DNA from: Krumholzibacterium sp965370495
GTDB taxonomy: Bacteria; Krumholzibacteriota; Krumholzibacteriia; Krumholzibacteriales; Krumholzibacteriaceae
Assembly: GCA_965370495.1 (NCBI GenBank)
Contig: CBDUUV010000032.1
Coordinates: 1-23,371 of the forward strand
DNA: 23,371 bases
Reading direction: 5' to 3'
Part shown: one piece after another, positions 8,420 through 16,772 of the stretch
How positions within the stretch are numbered: position 1 is the first letter of the stretch
How the letters are laid out: each line of letters begins with the position of its first letter
Translations under genes and position numbers: made by a program
The notes under the pieces: model-generated
Told to the model about the DNA's origin: nothing
The model's input: the letters and a program-made list of their open reading frames with translations, nothing else
The model's database searches: none

Positions 8420-8854
8420 ATGAGACGTTCCATTACTTTTGTCATTCTAACTGTTTCGTTGTGCCTTTTCCTGACTCCAGCCGCAAACGCGATAGAAGGG
8501 TATCGCGGCTCTACATGGGGTGATCTGCGCTGGGACCTGCCCGAAGAATTGGACAGCAATCTTCTGCTCAGGGGATGGGTCAAACAGGGTATAGACTGGA
8601 AACGATGGGGTAAAAACACCACACTGAACACGTATGCTACGATAAGGTATACAGTAGATACAGAAAAAATCGACTGGAACAATAAATTCGAACCCGGGAT
8701 AGGAATATCTCTTGAGACGTACAGCCCCAAAGGCCTGGGCACCACGATCGGAGTGGAGTACATCTGGGAAAACCGCTTCCTGGATAGCGACTGGATTGAT
8801 CAGAAATTCGTTATCTATGTCGGCTGGTATGGCTGGTGGGATCTTAAAAAATAA
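8420..8854 (+). CDS. Small secreted protein of unknown family in the glycosyltransferase operon
   Basis: A 144-residue protein with a clear signal peptide (about residues 1-24, ending ANA before IEGYRG). The mature part is unusually rich in Trp, Tyr and Gly, alternates polar and hydrophobic residues, and ends with GWYGWWDLKK. This is the look of a small beta-barrel or beta-sandwich at the outer membrane. I do not recognise the family. A strong Shine-Dalgarno sequence (GGAAGGAGAT) precedes the ATG, and the gap to the GT-C gene is only 3 bases, so it belongs to the same operon. By context it could be the periplasmic or outer-membrane part of a glycan export or modification route, but this is inference only. 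Confidence 0.78.
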   Translation: MRRSITFVILTVSLCLFLTPAANAIEGYRGSTWGDLRWDLPEELDSNLLLRGWVKQGIDWKRWGKNTTLNTYATIRYTVDTEKIDWNNKFEPGIGISLETYSPKGLGTTIGVEYIWENRFLDSDWIDQKFVIYVGWYGWWDLKK

Positions 8855-8886
8855 CTGCTTGAACAGGATCCGTATTCTCTGCCCGC

Positions 8887-8911
8887 GGCGTCCCTTGTTT
8901 CGAGGGGCGCC
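8887..8911. terminator. Hairpin between convergent genes
   Basis: GGCGTCCCT (8887-8895) and AGGGGCGCC (8903-8911) form a 9-bp stem (one G-T pair) around a 7-base loop, in the 120-base gap between the plus-strand glycan operon and the minus-strand propeller gene. No T-tract follows on either strand, so it may be a Rho-assisted or bidirectional 3'-end hairpin. Confidence 0.4.
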
Positions 8912-8974
8912 GTATTGCGCAGATCGCGCCCGGGCACCTGCTTCCACGGATATAATAGCCGGCAGGAGGCCTGG

Positions 8975-11338
8975 CTACTGCCGCTGAAGAATAAACAACT
9001 TCCCCGACAAAAAATCGGTTATCCACAATCTTCCTTCGGAATCGACGCGCCCCTTCGTAATTGATAGAACTGCATCGCCGAACTGCCCCCTCATATAGAA
9101 CGAGACGTTGCCTGAATCAACCCCTGTATCTCCGAAAGGATAGTCTTCCCTGTGCAGCAGTTCATAGCGGCGGGATGCGGGATCGAATTGTACGATAAAG
9201 AGAGATTTTCTGTCGTGTGACGTGATCACCAGCTTGTCATTCCATTCAAAGATATTGTCCGGTAGTCCCTTGAATGGCAGATTCCAGTTTTTCCCGTTTC
9301 TCCCTGCTTCCCAAAGGCTGTTGCCCAGATGGTCGATCGCATATACGTTTCCATCACAAAGACATAGTTTCAATGGAGATTTCCCGGCTTCGATATCTTC
9401 AACAGAGAAGTCCATTTTGTCAATAACCGAGATGCTGCCGGAACCGAAGTTGGAGACATATATCTTTTCACTGTCAAATACAAGATCTGTCGCTGTCAAC
9501 CCAAGCTCAACTTTCCGTACAACCCTGCTGCTGTCCGGATCGATCACCTGCAGTATACTCGGGTCGCTGTCCTTTTCTCCAACGCGTACCAGATACAGCA
9601 GGTGCGGCTCATAATCGTACCTGAGCACTCTCTGAGTGATCTCCTTTTCGACTTCGTCCTCCAGCCTTATCCGTTCGCCGATGTTGAAGAGCCTGATTTG
9701 ATCCTTCATAATCCCGAGGAATTGTTCTTCCTTTCCCCAGTTGTTCTGCGTAAAATACAGCGTCCCCTCCCGCCCAAGCACCATCTGAATGGCCTGCCGG
9801 GGAATCCTCCTGTCGTAGAAACCGAGATCGCAGGCATCGATGGTCAACACGCCGTTCTTCGCGTCCCAGATGTAGACAGCAGGCCAGTACGACTGGTGAG
9901 GGCCGTATGAAAGATAGACGCCGCCTTCAGGGTTGTGTACGGCATTGACGGGATAATCATATGGAAGCCGGTGTGTTTCGAAACGGCCGTCAGGCCAGAC
10001 CTCGGCAAACGCGTCCTCCGAATTGAAGACGAGAAAGGATCCCCTAGTTTTCATCTCGACCAGGTCTATGGGCGCCCAGCCTGTGTATATCTTGCTGACC
10101 TTTTCACTTTCTGGATCAAAAACACAGATCGCGGCCCCGAATGTTCCATTTACAGCGCTTGCGCCCCTGGGAAAATAGATCAGGCCGTTGCCAGGATTAT
10201 ACGCCATCGCAAACATGTGCGGTATGAGCCCCAGGCCCGTAGCACGTTTTTTCAGCCTGCGCGTTTTCAGATCGATGATATCTATCTCACTGAAAGCCCA
10301 GCTCGCCACATAGAGCAGATCGTTTTCGAGATCAATGACAGCAGCATCGTTGCCATAGGCAGGTATCATGATTTCCTCGAGGCTTCCACCATCGCCAAAA
10401 CCTGCTACATGGACCGAAGGATGGTTGTCGTAGGGGATATAGACCTCATCGCGCTCAGGGTTGTAGATTATACCCACACCTTCCGTATATCCAGGAAGAG
10501 GAACTACTATATCACAGGTATCATCTACACTGATTTTTGCCGCCTCGATTACTTTTCTTCGATCGGTCTCTGTCACGATGAAGAGCGCCCGGCTTTTTTC
10601 GTTGTATCCACCGAGGTGCCATCGTCCTCCACCGGCAAGGCCGAGCGGCCTCGAACTGATCAACCTGCCGCTTGCGCCATCGAAAACATACAGGGCCGGT
10701 TCTATTCCATCAATGGCGATTATCTGTCCGGCAGCAACATCGGATATGACTTTTCTGACAGGCGGTGGAGGAGTGGCATTGAGATTGATCAGCGTTTCTT
10801 CCGTATCAAGCCACTTCAGCCAGTTCATTTTTTTCGAGGAAGCCTTGTAGAATCCCAGTTTCCTGCTTTCACATCCGGCAAGAAAAACATTACCGGTCGT
10901 TTCATCAACAGCTATCGATTCAAACTGCACACCGGTCTGTATCGTCTCTGATGAGCGTTTGCGCGGGTATATGATATAGAAACACTCGATGCCGATCAGG
11001 TAGATATCTCCCGACTTCCGGCTGAAAGTCAGACACTCGGATTTAAGGTGTTGAAAAGCCCGGCCCCCTGTGGGGATATTGACCACAGTTCCTGTCGCGC
11101 AATCAATTATCGAGAGGGATGAACTCAGCGTATTAACCGCGATCAGCCTGCCATGGCTTTCATCGATTCTCACGATGAACGGCCCGGCTCCATTGACCGC
11201 GACATCGGCTTCCTGGAGAAAATCCACGGTCCTGACCGAAACGCCGGCATGGGCGCTGACTGCCAGGGCCAGTATCAGCGCAAACAACAATCTTTTTAAT
11301 ATATCGCGAATCTCCTTCTCATTTACACTGCTTTTCAC
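8975..11338 (-). CDS. Large secreted beta-propeller (YncE/NHL-like repeat) protein
   Basis: A 787-residue protein with an N-terminal signal sequence (hydrophobic core LLFALILALAVSAHA). It then has many roughly 40-residue repeats of the type GxVYVxNxxSxSISVID, as found in YncE-like and NHL-like seven-bladed propellers. Examples are NTLSSSLSIID near the start and VSNFGSGSISVID near residue 650. The length allows two propellers in tandem. No catalytic motif is seen; such proteins usually bind ligands or other proteins in the periplasm or at the cell surface. The GTG at 11338 gives a 16-residue polar lead before the hydrophobic core. An AAGGAG at 11317-11312 lies downstream of that GTG and 9 bases before an ATA codon, leaving the true start open. 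It follows the OmpA-like gene by 19 bases, so the two form an operon. Confidence 0.85.
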   Translation of the reverse strand: MKSSVNEKEIRDILKRLLFALILALAVSAHAGVSVRTVDFLQEADVAVNGAGPFIVRIDESHGRLIAVNTLSSSLSIIDCATGTVVNIPTGGRAFQHLKSECLTFSRKSGDIYLIGIECFYIIYPRKRSSETIQTGVQFESIAVDETTGNVFLAGCESRKLGFYKASSKKMNWLKWLDTEETLINLNATPPPPVRKVISDVAAGQIIAIDGIEPALYVFDGASGRLISSRPLGLAGGGRWHLGGYNEKSRALFIVTETDRRKVIEAAKISVDDTCDIVVPLPGYTEGVGIIYNPERDEVYIPYDNHPSVHVAGFGDGGSLEEIMIPAYGNDAAVIDLENDLLYVASWAFSEIDIIDLKTRRLKKRATGLGLIPHMFAMAYNPGNGLIYFPRGASAVNGTFGAAICVFDPESEKVSKIYTGWAPIDLVEMKTRGSFLVFNSEDAFAEVWPDGRFETHRLPYDYPVNAVHNPEGGVYLSYGPHQSYWPAVYIWDAKNGVLTIDACDLGFYDRRIPRQAIQMVLGREGTLYFTQNNWGKEEQFLGIMKDQIRLFNIGERIRLEDEVEKEITQRVLRYDYEPHLLYLVRVGEKDSDPSILQVIDPDSSRVVRKVELGLTATDLVFDSEKIYVSNFGSGSISVIDKMDFSVEDIEAGKSPLKLCLCDGNVYAIDHLGNSLWEAGRNGKNWNLPFKGLPDNIFEWNDKLVITSHDRKSLFIVQFDPASRRYELLHREDYPFGDTGVDSGNVSFYMRGQFGDAVLSITKGRVDSEGRLWITDFLSGKLFILQRQ

Positions 11339-11357
11339 TCTTCACGCAGAACCGGGA

Positions 11358-12026
11358 TCATTGTTCTGAAGTCTTCTTTTCAGCGATCTTCTTCAGCTTG
11401 TCATTAGCCATAATAGCCAGCTCGACGCGGCGATTCGCCTGTTTGCCCCAATCCGTGTCGTTGCTTGCGACCGGTTGTATCTCACCGTATCCGATCATTG
11501 TAAATCTCACGGGATCGACACGTGCCACACCAAGCTGCGCGGCTACCGACTCTGCCCTCCTTCGGGAAAGTTCCATATTGTAATCCTCGGAACCCGAAGA
11601 ATCAGTATGCCCTTCGATAAGAATATTCGTATCACTGTACTTGTTCAGGATCGCGGCAAGCTTTTCGAGATTGGTCTTTGCCACCGGCTGCAGTGTGGCT
11701 TCGTTTACATCAAAAAGTATCCCCGAGTCGAAAGTGATCTTGATACCTTCCCCAACGCGCTCGACCGTTGCCCCTTCCAGATCTTCTTCGATCTCGGCTG
11801 CCTGTTTGTCCATGTAATTTCCGATATACATGCCGGCAGCACCGCCAAGAGTGGCTCCAAGTATGGCTCCCAGCGCTGTATTCCCCGCTTTCTTGCCTAT
11901 GGCTGCCCCTATAGCAGCTCCCGCTATTGATCCTATCGCAGCGCCTTTCTGCGTACCAGACCAGCTACAACCGTATGCTCCGAAAAACAGTGACGCGAGA
12001 AGCAGGTAAACTGTTACTTTTTTCAA
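11358..12026 (-). CDS. OmpA-family lipoprotein with glycine-zipper domain
   Basis: Outer-membrane lipoprotein that should anchor the outer membrane to peptidoglycan. I chose the TTG at 12026 because AAGGAA lies about 5 bases upstream and because it gives a proper lipoprotein signal (KKVTVYLLLASLFFGAYGC, lipobox Cys20). The frame can also be read from an ATG at 12101, but that only adds a polar lead. After the Cys come a glycine-zipper stretch (about residues 25-75, many GxxxG-type Ala/Gly repeats) and a C-terminal OmpA/MotB domain (about 100-210). The latter has IEGHTDSSG and the ELSRRRAESV helix, carrying the Asp and Arg that bind diaminopimelate in known members. This layout is that of Pal/YiaD-like proteins. 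It is the first gene of an operon with the propeller gene. Confidence 0.92.
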   Translation of the reverse strand: MKKVTVYLLLASLFFGAYGCSWSGTQKGAAIGSIAGAAIGAAIGKKAGNTALGAILGATLGGAAGMYIGNYMDKQAAEIEEDLEGATVERVGEGIKITFDSGILFDVNEATLQPVAKTNLEKLAAILNKYSDTNILIEGHTDSSGSEDYNMELSRRRAESVAAQLGVARVDPVRFTMIGYGEIQPVASNDTDWGKQANRRVELAIMANDKLKKIAEKKTSEQ

Positions 12027-12260
12027 ACCATTCCTTCCTTTCACAAAACAACCGTGGCTCCATCCTTTTGAAGGGCAATCATTTTGCCAGAAGAATCGCA
12101 ATACACCTGGTCAGGCTCAAATGACCACCATAGCAGACACTACATGCAAATTGTTTTACTGACAATCAATTTTTCCTGGAATTTTAACGAGGAGGTGAGC
12201 CCTGAGTGCCACCCCACCCACGGCAGCGTGGAAACCGTTACCGGCTCGGATGATATCTTC

Positions 12261-12289
12261 TTGTACAACGGTATTCTGTGTGGTATAAT
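12261..12289 (+). promoter_or_regulatory. Sigma70-type promoter of the C39-like secreted protein gene
   Basis: TTGTAC (12261-12266) and TATAAT (12284-12289) are separated by exactly 17 bases. The -10 is a perfect consensus. The start point would be near 12296, giving a leader of about 135 bases before the ATG at 12433. Confidence 0.65.
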
Positions 12290-12358
12290 TCCGCCCGTCT
12301 GATAATCAACCGGCCGGAGCGGATTTCGGGGGGAAAAGAAAAAGAACATACCACACAG
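12276..12358. repeat. 11-bp inverted repeat flanking the transcription start
   Basis: CTGTGTGGTAT (12276-12286) and ATACCACACAG (12348-12358) are perfect reverse complements whose centres lie 72 bases apart. The first copy overlaps the -10 box and the second lies in the transcribed leader. This suggests a pair of operator half-sites or looping sites for a regulator, though no regulator gene is in the window. Confidence 0.5.
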
Positions 12359-12432
12359 GACGATATCAACAAATCAACATCTCCCCGGGCTCGCCACCGC
12401 ATTTCCGCCATATTGCCTGGAGGTGAACCACC

Positions 12433-14736
12433 ATGATGAACTGCAAGCGCTTGTCAAGGCTGCCTGTTGCCGTTTTGTTATTCATGTTCATTCTATCGAT
12501 CCCGACAAACAGCGACGCCACATATCCCAACGAAGAAAAGATCGGCAGGGAAGTAAGGGTTCTGATCTTTTTAGAAGAATGGGGAGGAGAAAAACTGATT
12601 TTCTGCTTCGGCAGCAGTTATATCGAGTTCTCCGACCCTTATCCCGATCCGATCGAGCCAGATCTTCAACTTATAGACGTTGAACTGACAGCTATGGATC
12701 TGAGGGGCCCGGGCATAACGATTAGGCTCAACGATGATGTGCCATCAACCGGATCTGTAAGAAGTATCAATCCGGGAGCTGATTTTCCTGCTGAAAGTTT
12801 TTTCGACATATTTATCGAGATAGAAATCGACGAACTCCCCGGTGACACGATTAGCAACTACGATCCTCTGCGCATTTCAAGCACTATCGACCAGTGGCCC
12901 CCATATTTTGAAAATTACATATTCGACCCCTTCTACGGCACTGAAGTTCCTTTGTACAGGAAGGATGGCACTCCCGCGGGATTTCTCTACTGGTGGGAAG
13001 AAGAAGTTCGCCCCTACTACGAACCTGAAGCGCACCTGCATATCCCGACTGCCTATATGTCGGATGTAGCTCTTCTTCAGGAGAGTGGGCCTATGCCGGG
13101 GACCATTCGATTATCCGCATCGGTTTCCGGCTCCAGAAACATCGAAGTACTCGAAGCTACATTTGCTTACAGGCACTGCGGCGATACGGACCCGTTCACG
13201 GTTTTCTGGATCGATTCGGATGGATCGGGGCAGGCATATTCAACGATCTATCCTCTGGGCCCCGGCGATGGTCTTGTCGGCTATTTTGAACCCGGCTCAG
13301 AACCGTTCGAAGGGCAATGTGTGGAGTTCGAGGTTTCACTGCTTGTGCCACAACTCGGAATCCTGTGTGATACAGTAACTGTATTTGTGGATCCGACCCC
13401 TCCTATTCCGAGTTTCCACAACTTCGAAACCGATTCCGTCGGATATTTCCAGGTCGATTCATTTTTCGATATTTTCTATACTGTCGATGATGAATTCTTT
13501 TCTGACGGAACAGCGGAGCTCTGGTTGTTCCCTCTTTCTTTCGAATACCACAGGGACCTGACGGAGATCGACCAGCTCGGACTGGGAACTGACCATGATT
13601 CGACCTCTTGCGCTCCTACAGCAGCCGCATCATGCCTGAAATACTTCGCTGACAATGGACACCCCGACCTTGATAACCCCAAGGGTGACGAGAACAAACC
13701 GGAACAAAGCGACGAAGACATGGCACGTGAACTCGGGGACGCTATGGGAACCGATGAAAACGGAACCAATCCGGATGAAATGGTCTCAGGGATAGAAAAG
13801 TATCTCAAGAACCATGGCAAATCCGGCTGGACAGTCGAACATTGTGATGTAGAGGACGATACGGATATGGGAGAGATGTTCCGTGAGTTCGAATCTGACA
13901 GCGAGGATGTCCTTCTTCTGATTCAGGACACGACAGCGGCCGGCGATACGATTGGACATGTTGTTACCCTGGGCTCAGTGACAACAACATATTACGAAGT
14001 GCTCGGTCCAATCTTCCCTTTCGGCGTGACTGAAAACAAACTTGATTTCATGGACCCGTGGGGAGGCGGCAGCACTGCCGATAACGAATATGATGTTGGA
14101 GAAAACGACGCGGGGCAACCTACTACCAGCGGATATGACCTGAACGGCCAAGGCGGAGACGGATGGGTCTGCGGCTATATCAAGGTCTCCCCACCGGACG
14201 ACGCGGGAACATCCATGCAGGTGGGATGGCCGGTACAGACAGCTGCCTCCAGGGCGGGATGGATACTGGCAGACGCAGGCGTCGCGCACGGCAATGGTAT
14301 CATCGATGTTCTTCACTGGGATACAACACCATTCAGCGGCGGACTCTACCTCATGGAAGTAGTCACCGTTGATGATCAGGGGATCGAGTGCCGAGACCTC
14401 AGGCTAGCTGGAATACCGGCATTTACAGTTGGTGACGACACGCCGGAGCCACCTTTTAAAACGATGCTCAGGGGTTCTTATCCCAACCCGTTCAATCCGA
14501 CGACTACGATTGAATTTTCTCTGCGGAAAAAGACCAGGGTCACGCTGGTAGTCTACGATGTGTCAGGGCGGCGCGTCAGGACTCTGCTTTCAGGGGAAAC
14601 AACCGAAGAAGGGATCCACACGATCAGCTGGGATGGCAGAAACGACAAGGGAAAACAGCTGTCGAGCGGCATCTACTTCTGCAAGTTCCTGGCGGAAGGC
14701 CAGATCGAAGCCAGAAAATTGATCCTCCTGAGATAG
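12433..14736 (+). CDS. Secreted protein with C39-like cysteine peptidase domain and C-terminal Por/FlgD-like sorting domain
   Basis: A 767-residue exported protein. A signal peptide (about residues 1-29, ending SDA) is followed by a beta-rich region (about 30-375). Next comes a papain-fold module of the C39-like type with Cys393 in STSCAPTAAASC, His509 in IGHVVTLG and Asp541 in MDPWGG, a plausible catalytic triad. The last 90 residues form a Por-secretion/FlgD-Ig-like domain with YPNPFNPTTTIEFSL from Tyr683, VYDVSGRRV, and a final KLILLR. Such domains direct proteins through the type IX route in Bacteroidetes and occur widely in FCB candidate phyla. Whether a T9SS exists here cannot be seen. 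GGAGGTG lies upstream of the ATG, with a second ATG directly after it. The promoter lies about 140 bases upstream. Target peptides are unknown; it may be a secreted protease or a surface-bound one. Confidence 0.88.
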   Translation: MMNCKRLSRLPVAVLLFMFILSIPTNSDATYPNEEKIGREVRVLIFLEEWGGEKLIFCFGSSYIEFSDPYPDPIEPDLQLIDVELTAMDLRGPGITIRLNDDVPSTGSVRSINPGADFPAESFFDIFIEIEIDELPGDTISNYDPLRISSTIDQWPPYFENYIFDPFYGTEVPLYRKDGTPAGFLYWWEEEVRPYYEPEAHLHIPTAYMSDVALLQESGPMPGTIRLSASVSGSRNIEVLEATFAYRHCGDTDPFTVFWIDSDGSGQAYSTIYPLGPGDGLVGYFEPGSEPFEGQCVEFEVSLLVPQLGILCDTVTVFVDPTPPIPSFHNFETDSVGYFQVDSFFDIFYTVDDEFFSDGTAELWLFPLSFEYHRDLTEIDQLGLGTDHDSTSCAPTAAASCLKYFADNGHPDLDNPKGDENKPEQSDEDMARELGDAMGTDENGTNPDEMVSGIEKYLKNHGKSGWTVEHCDVEDDTDMGEMFREFESDSEDVLLLIQDTTAAGDTIGHVVTLGSVTTTYYEVLGPIFPFGVTENKLDFMDPWGGGSTADNEYDVGENDAGQPTTSGYDLNGQGGDGWVCGYIKVSPPDDAGTSMQVGWPVQTAASRAGWILADAGVAHGNGIIDVLHWDTTPFSGGLYLMEVVTVDDQGIECRDLRLAGIPAFTVGDDTPEPPFKTMLRGSYPNPFNPTTTIEFSLRKKTRVTLVVYDVSGRRVRTLLSGETTEEGIHTISWDGRNDKGKQLSSGIYFCKFLAEGQIEARKLILLR

Positions 14737-14785
14737 GAAGTGTCTCTGTAAAAACTGTGGTATTTGCCGTCAGGTCTACTCCGAT

Positions 14786-15397
14786 TCAGCGAATTAAGCC
14801 AGGAAGCAACCGGCCGGTGCGCTTCATGTAAGCAAGGTACTCTTCGCCAAATCGGTCTATCATCATTTGCTCTTCTTTGACAGTACGAGCATAAAGAATA
14901 ATGATTACCGAAATAGTCAACACCACAATCGGCAGGCTAGCTGAAACAAGAGCAATAGCAATCATAAATAATGAAAGCACCGCATACATTGGATGCCTGA
15001 TCCAATGGTAGGGTCCACATGTTATTAAAATATGTTCTTTTCTCAGTTCCAGGCTTTTTGACCAGTACTTGCCGAGAGTCCGGTGTACCCAGATCATCAA
15101 GGGAAAGCTCAGCAATCCCAGACCCACTCCGATCCAGCGTAACCATACTGGAAATGGCAGCGCGAACAGCATCGCCCATACAGGATTTATCGAATAAATA
15201 ATCATCGCCGCAAACAGAAACACCACAACAATCCGTAATATTATACCTGATCCGCCCTCCCGTTTTTTTGCTTCCTTATCCATTGAGATACATCTTTCAC
15301 CTGCTTGTTTAACCTTTCGGCCATAGTATCCCCTGATGAAAATGCTGCAGGCGAACAGTGCGAAGAAGATGATTCTAAAAATTGTATCGCTATTCAT
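14786..15397 (-). CDS. Isoprenylcysteine carboxyl methyltransferase-like integral membrane methyltransferase
   Basis: A 203-residue membrane enzyme of the ICMT/PEMT-like family, using S-adenosylmethionine to methylate a lipid-like or prenylated substrate. About five hydrophobic segments are seen (residues 5-20, 52-70, 73-103, 138-168). The family's motifs are present: GPYHWIRHPMY around residue 130 and the C-terminal KEEQMMIDRFGEEYLAYMK, with the Glu residues that help bind the cofactor. An AGGA box lies just upstream of the ATG. It is the last gene of a minus-strand series, 158 bases after the alanine-dehydrogenase-like gene, and converges with the C39-like gene with no clear hairpin between them. 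The substrate in bacteria is generally unknown. Confidence 0.85.
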   Translation of the reverse strand: MNSDTIFRIIFFALFACSIFIRGYYGRKVKQAGERCISMDKEAKKREGGSGIILRIVVVFLFAAMIIYSINPVWAMLFALPFPVWLRWIGVGLGLLSFPLMIWVHRTLGKYWSKSLELRKEHILITCGPYHWIRHPMYAVLSLFMIAIALVSASLPIVVLTISVIIILYARTVKEEQMMIDRFGEEYLAYMKRTGRLLPGLIR

Positions 15398-15555
15398 ATC
15401 CTGCCCGCGCTCTCGCTTTCACGAAAACCGAATCAGAAAAATTACAAAAATCCTGATTGTCCTGAGTAATATGTATGCGCCCTTTCAAGTAAAGCCTGCG
15501 TTGATCAATGACCGGTAGCCGAAGATCAAGTCGCCATTCTGTGAACATACGGAGC

Positions 15556-16677
15556 TTAGCCTCTTTGGTGATGACGGTAATACTCCAATGTTCCACGATA
15601 AAGCGCTCGCATCAAGATGTTGTGGTTCTCCAGGGAAAGCTTCTCGTAGGGCTGATCCAGAAGTATCTTTAACAATCCCAGCATTTGACGTCCATAGATC
15701 TCCATGCACTGCTTCGGTTTTATTCCGGGCCAGGAATAGCAGCTCACGGCCATCCGGCGGTAATCGCTGCTGACGCCTTTCGGAAGCCGATCGTACGCCG
15801 GGTCGTCGGCAGGGAACTCGTACTGGTCCAGGTTACCAGTAGGAATGCCTTCGATAGCTTTTACCTGAATCGGGTTAATATCAACGATGTAGGGATCGAC
15901 TGTGGCATCCAGAACCACAGCGTGCTTCGGCAAGATACCGACCAGATGGTTGGCGATGATGTGCCGGGCAGGATCACTACGGGAGGTTGCATCTACAAGC
16001 ATATCTGCCCGTTGAAGCAAAGCTTTCAACGCAGTCTCATCCTGAGTCATGTTGCGGCCGATGAGATGTACAATTACGCCGGGGACGCCACGCCTGAGGA
16101 ACTCTTTGTTCAGGTTCACATCACCGTATTTGGTAGCAGCCTCAGCAACAAAGCGCCCCACCGGTCCAGCACCCACGACAACCACCTCAACAGGCTTTCG
16201 ACCTTTGTCAGCAAAGGCCGGGTAAGTTTTTTTCAACGCGCGAAATCCTGCCCACACGGCATTCCAACTCGTTCCTCGCAGGTTCTCGATTATCCGCAAG
16301 CCATCATCACCCACCACACTGTCCATGGAGATCGGACGATGGCCCAGCTCCGACAGCAACTGTATGCGCCCTGGATGTGTGGAATAATGCAGCATGGAAA
16401 AAAGGATGGTGCCAGACTTCATCCGAACCAGCTCATCGTCTTCCGGTGAGCGAACCTGAACAACAATATCCTGGTCATAGCAGTCCTGATTGCTGCCAAT
16501 ACGGATGTTGCTGTGCCCCTCGATATACTGCCGGGATTCTATGCCGATTCCGGAGCCACTTCCTTCCTCGATCACGATTCCTCCGGCTGCCGGGGCCAGG
16601 CTGTGCATCAGATCAGGGAAAAAATCCCGTACCTCACCAGGTTCTTTATGCATTCGGGGAAAACCTATGGTCCGCAT
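15556..16677 (-). CDS. Alanine dehydrogenase / transhydrogenase-alpha-like NAD(P)-dependent oxidoreductase
   Basis: A 373-residue cytosolic enzyme of the AlaDH/PNT fold. The N-terminal AlaDH/PNT domain (about 1-130) has an acidic glycine-rich stretch (EEGSGSGIGI) and the segment VRSPEDDEL...SMLHYSTHP. The Rossmann domain (about 160-320) has VVVVGAGPVGRF, Gly169-Gly174. In authentic alanine dehydrogenases the first segment reads VKEP and carries a substrate-binding Lys; here Arg76 stands in its place, while the catalytic His is kept as His97. It may therefore act on a different 2-amino or 2-oxo acid. The start ATG has AGAGGA upstream. It lies 118 bases after the cupin gene, separated from it by a strong hairpin. 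The family is firm, the reaction is not. Confidence 0.82.
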   Translation of the reverse strand: MRTIGFPRMHKEPGEVRDFFPDLMHSLAPAAGGIVIEEGSGSGIGIESRQYIEGHSNIRIGSNQDCYDQDIVVQVRSPEDDELVRMKSGTILFSMLHYSTHPGRIQLLSELGHRPISMDSVVGDDGLRIIENLRGTSWNAVWAGFRALKKTYPAFADKGRKPVEVVVVGAGPVGRFVAEAATKYGDVNLNKEFLRRGVPGVIVHLIGRNMTQDETALKALLQRADMLVDATSRSDPARHIIANHLVGILPKHAVVLDATVDPYIVDINPIQVKAIEGIPTGNLDQYEFPADDPAYDRLPKGVSSDYRRMAVSCYSWPGIKPKQCMEIYGRQMLGLLKILLDQPYEKLSLENHNILMRALYRGTLEYYRHHQRG

Positions 16678-16772
16678 ACAGTCCTCTCATTCCAATGATT
16701 TCATTTGTTAAAACAACATAAACTCTCTATCGCATCGATGGTTCTTGACCACGGAACGCCGTGCACGCGTGC

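Larger units (their letters stand above)
12027..12432. other. Intergenic region between divergent genes
   Basis: About 400 bases without a gene. It holds the promoter of the C39-like protein gene (12261-12289) and an 11-bp inverted repeat pair (12276-12286 and 12348-12358). The minus-strand OmpA gene must also be transcribed from here. A weak minus-strand candidate TGGTCA...TGTATT is visible near 12080-12120 but is not convincing. No RNA gene or known riboswitch was recognised. Confidence 0.6.

Noticed and set aside
9935..10951. A 338-codon plus-strand ORF opposite the propeller gene.
   Set aside because: It is a shadow of the minus-strand gene: the composition is not protein-like, there is no ribosome binding site, and the minus-strand frame gives a clear signal peptide and repeats.
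15685..16449. A 254-codon plus-strand ORF opposite the dehydrogenase gene.
   Set aside because: The minus strand has a recognisable AlaDH/PNT protein with a Rossmann motif; the plus-strand frame shows no family feature.
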